DNA of 25,614 nucleotides, taken from Nemertoderma westbladi (taxonomy: Eukaryota; Xenacoelomorpha; Nemertodermatida; Nemertodermatidae). The translations under genes were made by a program, and so were the position numbers. This document shows positions 19,401 through 25,614 of the stretch, one piece after another. The stretch spans positions 1 to 25,614 of the forward strand of contig JAUCBJ010000318.1 in assembly GCA_032718475.1 (NCBI GenBank), written 5' to 3'. The stretch's first letter is position 1; every line of letters starts with the position of its first letter. The notes below the pieces were generated by a model. It saw only the letters and a program-made list of their open reading frames with translations. It did not search any database and was not told where the DNA came from.

Positions 19401-22400
19401 AGTTCCCAACTGATTGAATAGAGACGGAGGACTGGAATGCACTATTACACAGTTCCCAACTGATTGAATAGAGACGGAGGACTGGAATGCACTATTACAC
19501 AGTTACCAACTGATTGAATAGAGACGGAGGACTGGAATGCACTATTACACAGTTACCAACTGATTGAATAGAGACGGAGGACTGGAATGCACTATTACAC
19601 AGTTACCAACTGATTGAATAGAGACGGAGGACTGGAATGCACTATTACACAGTTACCAACTGATTGAATAGAGACGGAGGACTGGAATGCACTATTACAC
19701 AGTTCCCAACTGATTGAATAGAGACGGAGGACTGGAATGCACTATTACACAGTTACCAACTGATTGAATAGAGACGGAGGACTGGAATGCACTATTACAC
19801 AGTTACCAACTGATTGAATAGAGACGGTGGACTGGAATGCACTATTACACAGTTACCAACTGATTGAATAGAGACGGAGGACTGGAATGCACTATTACAC
19901 AGTTACCAACTGATTGAATAGAGACGGAGGACTGGAATGCACTATTACACAGTTCCCAACTGATTGAATAGAGACGGAGGACTGGAATGCACTATTACAC
20001 AGTTACCAACTGATTGAATAGAGACGGAGGACTGGAATGCACTATTACACAGTTACCAACTGATTGAATAGAGACGGTGGACTGGAATGCACTATTACAC
20101 AGTTACCAACTGATTGAATAGAGACGGAGGACTGGAATGCACTATTACACAGTTACCAACTGATTGAATAGAGACGGAGGACTGGAATGCACTATTACAC
20201 AGTTCCCATCTGATTGAATAGAGACGGAGGACTGGAATGCACTATTACACAGTTACCAACTGATTGAATAGAGACGGAGGACTGGAATGCACTATTACAC
20301 AGTTACCAACTGATTGAATAGAGACGGAGGACTGGAATGCACTATTACACAGTTCCCATCTGATTGAATAGAGACGGAGGACTGGAATGCATTATTACAC
20401 AGTTCCCAACTGATTGAATAGAGACGGAGGACTGGAATGCACTATTACACAGTTACCAACTGATTGAATAGAGACGGAGGACTGGAATGCACTATTACAC
20501 AGTTACCAACTGATTGAATAGAGACGGAGGACTGGAATGCACTATTACACAGTTACCAACTGATTGAATAGAGACGGAGGACTGGAATGCACTATTACAC
20601 AGTTCCCATCTGATTGAATAGAGACGGAGGACTGGAATGCACTATTACACAGTTACCAACTGATTGAATAGAGACGGAGGACTGGAATGCACTATTACAC
20701 AGTTACCAACTGATTGAATAGAGACGGAGGACTGGAATGCACTATTACACAGTTCCCATCTGATTGAATAGAGACGGAGGACTGGAATGCACTATTACAC
20801 AGTTACCAACTGATTGAATAGAGACGGAGGACTGGAATGCACTATTACACAGTTACCAACTGATTGAATAGAGACGGAGGACTGGAATGCACTATTACAC
20901 AGTTCCCATCTGATTGAATAGAGACGGAGGACTGGAATGCATTATTACACAGTTCCCAACTGATTGAATAGAGACGGAGGACTGGAATGCACTATTACAC
21001 AGTTACCAACTGATTGAATAGAGACGGAGGACTGGAATGCACTATTACACAGTTACCAACTGATTGAATAGAGACGGAGGACTGGAATGCACTATTACAC
21101 AGTTACCAACTGATTGAATAGAGACGGAGGACTGGAATGCACTATTACACAGTTCCCATCTGATTGAATAGAGACGGAGGACTGGAATGCACTATTACAC
21201 AGTTACCAACTGATTGAATAGAGACGGAGGACTGGAATGCACTATTACACAGTTACCAACTGATTGAATAGAGAATGAGGACTGGAATGCACTATTACAC
21301 AGTTCCCAACTGATTGAATAGAGACGGAGGACTGGAATGCACTATTACACAGTTACCAACTGATTGAATAGAGACGGAGGACTGGAATGCACTATTACAC
21401 AGTTACCAACTGATTGAATAGAGACGGAGGACTGGAATGCACTATTACACAGTTACCAACTGATTAAATAGAGACGGGGGACTGGAATGCACTATTACAC
21501 AGTTCCCAACTAATTGAATAGAGACGGAGGACTGGAATGCACTATTACACAGTTCCCAACTGATTGAATAGAGACGGAGGACTGGAATGCACTATTACAC
21601 AGTTACCAACTGATTGAATAGAGACGGAGGACTGGAATGCACTATTACACAGTTCCCATCTGATTGAATAGAGACGGAGTACTGGAATGCACTATTACAC
21701 AGTTACCAACTGATTGAATAGAGACGGAGGACTGGAATGCACTATTACACAGTTACCAACTGATTGAATAGAGACGGAGGACTGGAATGCACTATTACAC
21801 AGTTCCCAACTAATTGAATAGAGACGGAGGACTGGAATGCACTATTACACAGTTACCAACTGATTGAATAGAGACGGAGGACTGGAATGCACTATTACAC
21901 AGTTACCAACTGATTGAATAGAGACGGAGGACTGGAATGCACTATTACACAGTTACCAACTGATTGAATAGAGACGGAGGACTGGAATGCACTATTACAC
22001 AGTTACCAACTGATTGAATAGAGATGGAGGACTGGAATGCACTATTACACAGTTCCCAGCTGATTGAATAGAGACGGAGGACTGGAATGCACTATTACAC
22101 AGTTACCAACTGATTGAATAGAGACGGAGGACTGGAATGCACTATTACACAGTTCCCATCTGATTGAATAGAGACGGAGGACTGGAATGCACTATTACAC
22201 AGTTACCAACTGATTGAATAGAGACGGAGGACTGGAATGCACTATTACACAGTTACCAACTGATTGAATAGAGACGGAGGACTGGAATGCACTATTACAC
22301 AGTTACCAACTGATTGAATAGAGACGGAGGACTGGAATGCATTATTACACAGTTACCAACTGATTGAATAGAGACGGAGGACTGGAATGCACTATTACAC

Positions 22401-22507
22401 AGTTACCAACTGATTGAATAGAGACGGAGGACTGGAATGCACTATTACACAGTTACCAACTGATTGGATAGAGACGGAGGACTGGAATGCACTATTACAC
22501 AGTTACC
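16461..22507. repeat. 50-bp satellite array, 121 contiguous units
   Basis: A head-to-tail array of a 50-bp unit beginning ACTGATTGAATAGAGACGG and ending CACTATTACACAGTTACCA. Counting unit by unit gives 121 copies. All are 50 bp except one of 48 bp at 18261-18308 (an AC is missing) and the last, which lacks its final base. Most units differ from the consensus at 0-2 positions. Recurring variants are TTACCA or TTCCCA at the end, a T or A first base, GCATTA for GCACTA, AATGAGG for ACGGAGG, AGAGTT for ACAGTT, and CGGTGG for CGGAGG. Each unit contains stops and 50 is not a multiple of three, so it is non-coding. Across each unit junction CAGTT and AACTG form a 5-bp dyad around a 3-base loop. There are no unique spacers, so this is not a CRISPR-like array. 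The unit matches no family I know. Confidence 0.98.
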
Positions 22508-22949
22508 GTGAGAGTCAGAGCCTGTAGATGGTTCCTCAACTGATTCATTAAGAATTGTTCGAAAAATTGACTTTTTCTTCTGAGTGTTTAAACGTTAATT
22601 AATGAAAAATTCAAACTTTCAGCTATTTTAGATAATGGCCTCATTCTCTGTTTCACAATAACTTTGCCAAAAATGATTCAAATTTTTTCATTATAGCTAA
22701 AAATATAACAAATAAAACAAAGATTTAGCAATTTTATTCATATCTTTGCCTTGGTAGCCTTTTGGTGAAAAATACCTCATTCAACTGAAAAAACGTGCTA
22801 CTAGAAGAGAAAAAACTGGTAGCCGTTTCGTTTTATCCAATAATTTTTGAGAAAAGATATGAAAAGATGCTTGTAGATTTATAATCTTCATTAAATTAGG
22901 CACAGGATAGGATCATAAAAAAAATTAGACATGTGGGCCTGCCTACAAA
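22508..22949. other. Right flank of the satellite, no gene seen
   Basis: AT-rich sequence. A CAACTGATTCATT motif at about 22536-22548 resembles the start of a satellite unit and may be an eroded outlying copy. Nothing else was recognised before the retroelement composite. Confidence 0.45.
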
Positions 22950-22952
22950 TCG

Positions 22953-23423
22953 ATGAGAGTCCCACAAGAAATGAAAACAAATAAGTTGGTGCCAGTTCCC
23001 AAGAATGGCAACCGAACACTCTATGGTTCTTTTCGGGGAATCTCATTGATCTCGATTGCTGCAAAGCTATACAATAGAATTCTATTAAATCGCATCAGGG
23101 ATCCCATTGAGAGACTGCTCCGTGGAAATCAGAATGGGTTCCGTAAAGGTCGTGGGACCATGGAGCCCATTTTGGCGCTTAGAAGGATAATTGAAGAGTT
23201 ATCCAAAAAGAAAGACAGGCATCTGGCTGTTATCTTTGTTGACTTCTTCAAGGCCTTTGATTCAGTCTCTCGCTCACGAATGTTCAGCATACTTTCATTA
23301 TATGGGATTCCTGATGAAATTATTGCAGAAATATCACCCCGAGCCCACATCCTAGCCACTCCAGTCCCGGAATTATTTCGACTGGAAAATGCACCACAAT
23401 TCGTGTCACATGAAATGAAATAA
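22953..23423 (+). pseudogene. Chimeric frame: LINE RT fused to Gypsy-type integrase piece
   Basis: A 156-codon frame. Residues about 3-128 are non-LTR reverse transcriptase: KLVPVPKNGNR, FRGISLISIAAKLYNRILL (27-45), NGFRKGRGTMEPILALRRI (61-79), and motif A FVDFFKAFDSVSR (95-107) holding the first catalytic Asp, ending in LYGIPDEI. The YADD box and everything after it are missing. From about residue 131 the sequence changes to the integrase core of a Ty3/Gypsy-like element, VPELFRLENAPQF (138-150), which aligns with the TDNGPQF block; its catalytic Asp appears as Glu. The TAA at 23421 interrupts integrase similarity that continues in the same frame. Neither part is complete, so no functional protein is expected. 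Confidence 0.8.
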
Positions 23424-23960
23424 TTCTATAAGACCTGGGGTATTTGCCTTGATCCATCTTCCCCCAACCTTCCGAGAACCAATGGCCGAGCGGAGGCCGC
23501 AGTAAAGAGTCGGAAAAAAATCGTGCGCGGGTCCACCAATCCGTAACTCAACCTCGACGAGTTCGCCCAAGGTATAGTTGCCTTTAGGAACACCTCACGA
23601 TATGGAGGCCGTTCCCCTGCCCGGATAATATACGGCAGAAATGGCCGTGAGTTCCTGTCTCGACCCTCGCTGGGCCACATAGAGCTTCAGTGAGCTAGAC
23701 AACATCGCCTCTACTAAGAGGACTCAACTATCCGCAAACTGTAGCCGACGTACTCGGCCCCTAGCAGAACAGGCCATCGGCCTCCCAGTTGTAATACAGA
23801 ACCCTCAGACAAAACGTTGGACCACCCCTGGAATTATAGTGAAAGCACTATACTACCTAACCACGATTACATGGTTGAGCAAGAATATGGCCACAAGTTG
23901 CGTCGCAACCGGGTATTCCTCAAACAACGTTACACACCGGAGCCCCCAACGACCACCCCT
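23340..23960 (+). pseudogene. Decayed Ty3/Gypsy-like integrase remnant
   Basis: Past the internal stop the same frame continues with WGICLDPSSPNLPRTNGRAE (about 23433-23492), matching the integrase block that carries the DDE glutamate. NLDEFAQGIVAFRNTS (about 23544-23590) and GGRSPARIIYGR (about 23602-23637) follow, the conserved helix of Gypsy integrases. Other frames then give IQNPQTKRWTTPGIIV (about 23794-23841) and KLRRNRVFLKQRY (about 23895-23934), the C-terminal chromodomain-adjacent type region. Stops and at least two frameshifts show it is dead. It has no long terminal repeat, RNase H or polymerase in the window; its 5' side is cut off by the LINE piece. Confidence 0.8.
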
Positions 23961-24793
23961 TACCCCATTCATATTCTGAGGCAGCCTCCGCCAATGAGGA
24001 AATGTCCCTTCTGAGGGCGGACCTAGACAGGGCGCAGCACCCATACCCCCCATAGTCGTGACACGATATGGATGAGTTTCTCGCCCCAACCCTCGATACC
24101 ACAAATGGAAACATGGCAAGTTAAAAAAAAACTAACTAAATACACTCATTGAGCGATAAAACTAACAACATGATAATAACTAGAAACTTAAATTCAACAT
24201 TGAGCCTTTCTATTCTAATTGGACCCAGTATCTTACTTTCAGTTTCACTTACCGGTATGGGTATACAATTTATTCAGGTTGATAGCAGCAATTGAGAAGC
24301 CACAAATAACTTTCGTCTATTGTTCTTGTTCCCGTAACCTGTTCCTTTACTAACCTGCTGCTTTAAATGACAATGGGACCTAACGCTCTTTAAGACCTTT
24401 GGGACCTAACGCAACTTTACCTGTTTGTTTTGTACAGGCAACATGCAGACAGGTGACTTTGTTTTGTACTCACCACGCTCACGCCTCCTTCCTAATTCTG
24501 TAACTAATATAACATTAGCCCTACACCTCAGTACTAGCTGACTAGTCAGTGACCGCACCCCAGACAGAAATCTTGTGATTTTTGCTACCGGTACCAAGGC
24601 CTAGACCCTATCTGCCTATTCGTTTAGAAGGTCCTGGACCGGACCTTTCCTATCCTATCACAGTATCAGCATTCAGCATCTGCTATCACCTACCTGGCCT
24701 ACCGGTACCTGATTCCTGCTACCAGCATATCTATCATTACAGCATTATAGGCCTACATAATACCGTATTTATTTATTTCGCTATAATCTGATA
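23961..24793. other. Intergenic stretch and presumed 5' flank of CHMP5
   Basis: No gene recognised. The first 160 bp are more GC-rich and may still be retroelement, ending at an A9 tract (24122-24132). A GGGACCTAACG box occurs twice (about 24375 and 24401). Several ACCGGT and AGGCCT palindromes lie just upstream of the CHMP5 start. No TATA box at a convincing distance was seen. Confidence 0.4.
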
Positions 24794-25022
24794 ATGAATC
24801 GTTTATTCGGAAAAGGTAAGCCAGCCGCTCCTCCCCCGAACCTCACGGATTGCGTTTCCGGCGTCGATTCACGAGCCGAATCCGTTGAGAAAAAAGTCGC
24901 TAAATTAGATCAAGAACTCGCGAAATACAGAGATCAGATGAAGAAAATGCGCGACGGACCCAGCAAGAACATGGTTAAGCAAAGAGCAATGCGCGTTCTT
25001 AAGCAGAAGAAAATGTACGAAG
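24794..25022 (+). CDS. CHMP5: CHMP5 first coding exon (ESCRT-III subunit)
   Basis: The exon encodes 76 codons plus one base. The protein starts [10 protein letters not shown], then PPPNLTDC, a basic and coiled-coil region ([20 protein letters not shown]) and [19 protein letters not shown]. This is the N-terminal core of charged multivesicular body protein 5 (yeast Vps60), usually about 220 residues. Known role: an accessory ESCRT-III protein on endosomes that binds LIP5/VTA1 and tunes the VPS4 ATPase during multivesicular body formation. The exon ends at a strong donor, GAAG|GTAAGC. Reading on past it gives 12 spurious codons to a stop at 25058. The exon itself is intact and highly conserved, suggesting recent or current constraint, although the next exon is broken. 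The start is chosen because MNRLFGK is the family's conserved N-terminus. Confidence 0.88.
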
Positions 25023-25319
25023 GTAAGCGAGTACAGGAGTACCGGTACCGGATGGATTAGGCCTACCGACTGACTGATCTCCCGGTGTTCTGTACCAGAC
25101 CAGTACTCAGTCTGTCAGTACTGCCTGATGTGATTAGCCTTCGGATTAATTAATTGATACAGTGATACAGGCTGTAGGTACCACTACTGTAGTAGGTACC
25201 CGGTACTTATACAAGTCTAAGTATTCTTTCAGATTTTGAGACGACTTATAATTCCTGAAATTGACTCTAATAGTTGCTGCGCTGCTGTCTATGTTTGTTT
25301 AACGGAATTTGTTTTCTAG
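25023..25319 (+). other. CHMP5: CHMP5 intron 1
   Basis: It begins GTAAGC at 25023 and ends with TTTTCTAG at 25319, both good consensus splice sites, giving a 297-bp intron with a pyrimidine-containing 3' end. Its presence shows the copy is not a processed (mRNA-derived) pseudogene. Confidence 0.65.
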
Positions 25320-25480
25320 GGCATACTGGCTTACCTCCGAGACCAGTCATTCAATATGGAACAAGCCAATTATACAATCCAGACGTTAAAAGATACACAA
25401 AACAACCGTCGATGCCATGAAGATAGGCAGTTAAGAAATGAAAGAAAGCTTATAAGAAATTTTATATTGATGAGATAGAA
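25320..25480 (+). pseudogene. CHMP5: CHMP5 second exon, frameshifted
   Basis: The family segment that follows exon 1 is clearly present but lies in three frames. Frame one gives RDQSFNMEQANYTIQTLKDT (about 25338-25397). An extra base then shifts to frame two, TTVDAMKIG (about 25402-25428). A further shift gives frame three, KKAYKKFYIDEIE (about 25442-25480), with a TGA just before it. The exon is followed by GTTAGT, a plausible donor. The phase also disagrees with exon 1, which ends after one base of a codon while frame one starts flush at the acceptor; a direct splice reads through in the wrong frame to an early stop. Alternatives are assembly indels, or a dead duplicate exon with the true exon 2 farther downstream. 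Confidence 0.8.
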
Positions 25481-25614
25481 GTTAGTTGAAAATGAGTATA
25501 ATATATTGTTTTGTTTATTTGGTAGGCCTAATAATAATAAAGGCTGTAATGAAAATTTGATATTCTCCTTAAAATATAAGTTTAGAAATAAATTTTATAT
25601 AATCTATAATAATT
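25481..25614. other. Downstream of CHMP5 exon 2, to window end
   Basis: AT-rich sequence with a short (TAA)n run near 25528. CHMP5 similarity stops at 25480; the acidic C-terminal half of the protein is not in the window. Confidence 0.5.

Noticed and set aside
16461-22507. CRISPR array
   Set aside because: The repeats are directly contiguous with no unique spacers, there are no cas genes, and the surroundings are animal-like.
16461-22507. Coding repeat protein (mucin- or silk-like)
   Set aside because: The 50-bp unit shifts frame at each copy and contains stops such as TGA and TAG, so no frame stays open.
23426-24119. Minus-strand frames over the integrase remnant
   Set aside because: The plus strand carries the ordered integrase motifs, so the minus-strand frames are antisense shadows in locally GC-rich DNA.
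24406-24597. 63-codon minus-strand frame upstream of CHMP5
   Set aside because: No recognisable domain; it lies in the presumed 5' flank and crosses the repeated GGGACCTAACG boxes.

Overview
The window looks like nuclear DNA of an animal, most likely a marine invertebrate. The evidence is spliced-looking eukaryotic genes, an astacin-type secreted metalloprotease with LDL-receptor class A repeats, the ESCRT-III gene CHMP5, remnants of LINE and Ty3/Gypsy-like elements, a hammerhead-ribozyme-like inverted repeat, and long AT-rich intergenic DNA. The palindromes ACCGGT and AGGCCT recur through the intergenic DNA. I recall the second as frequent in deuterostome invertebrates such as echinoderms, but the species cannot be fixed from sequence alone.

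Layout. Bases 1-14275 hold no gene I can support. They carry decayed transposon pieces and small repeats: LINE reverse transcriptase on the minus strand (about 5045-5545), LINE 3' region on the plus strand (about 9254-9710), LINE C-terminal region on the minus strand ending in a TAG microsatellite tail (about 12633-13276), a 275-bp foldback element with a 6-bp target-site duplication (8201-8475), and several minisatellites. At 7475-7658 an inverted repeat has arms that each match the hammerhead ribozyme core. The left arm read on the minus strand keeps all three stems and the UC cleavage site. Its right partner has lost the GAAA box and cleavage site.

Bases 14276-15862 encode the one complete-looking protein gene, a secreted astacin metalloprotease followed by Cys-rich/EGF-like segments and five LDL-receptor class A modules, in one uninterrupted reading frame. 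About 600 bp downstream starts a 6-kb satellite (16461-22507): 121 contiguous copies of a 50-bp unit, with variant units arranged in higher-order blocks, including an 11-unit (550-bp) block present three times.

Bases 22950-24120 are a composite of dead retroelements: a LINE reverse transcriptase piece runs in frame into a Ty3/Gypsy-type integrase piece, giving a chimeric 156-codon frame. Bases 24794-25480 carry CHMP5. The first coding exon is intact with a good splice donor. The next exon is recognisable but is split over three reading frames, so this copy is either a non-processed pseudogene or is damaged by assembly indels. The two host genes have unrelated roles (extracellular proteolysis; endosomal membrane scission), and nothing suggests they act together.
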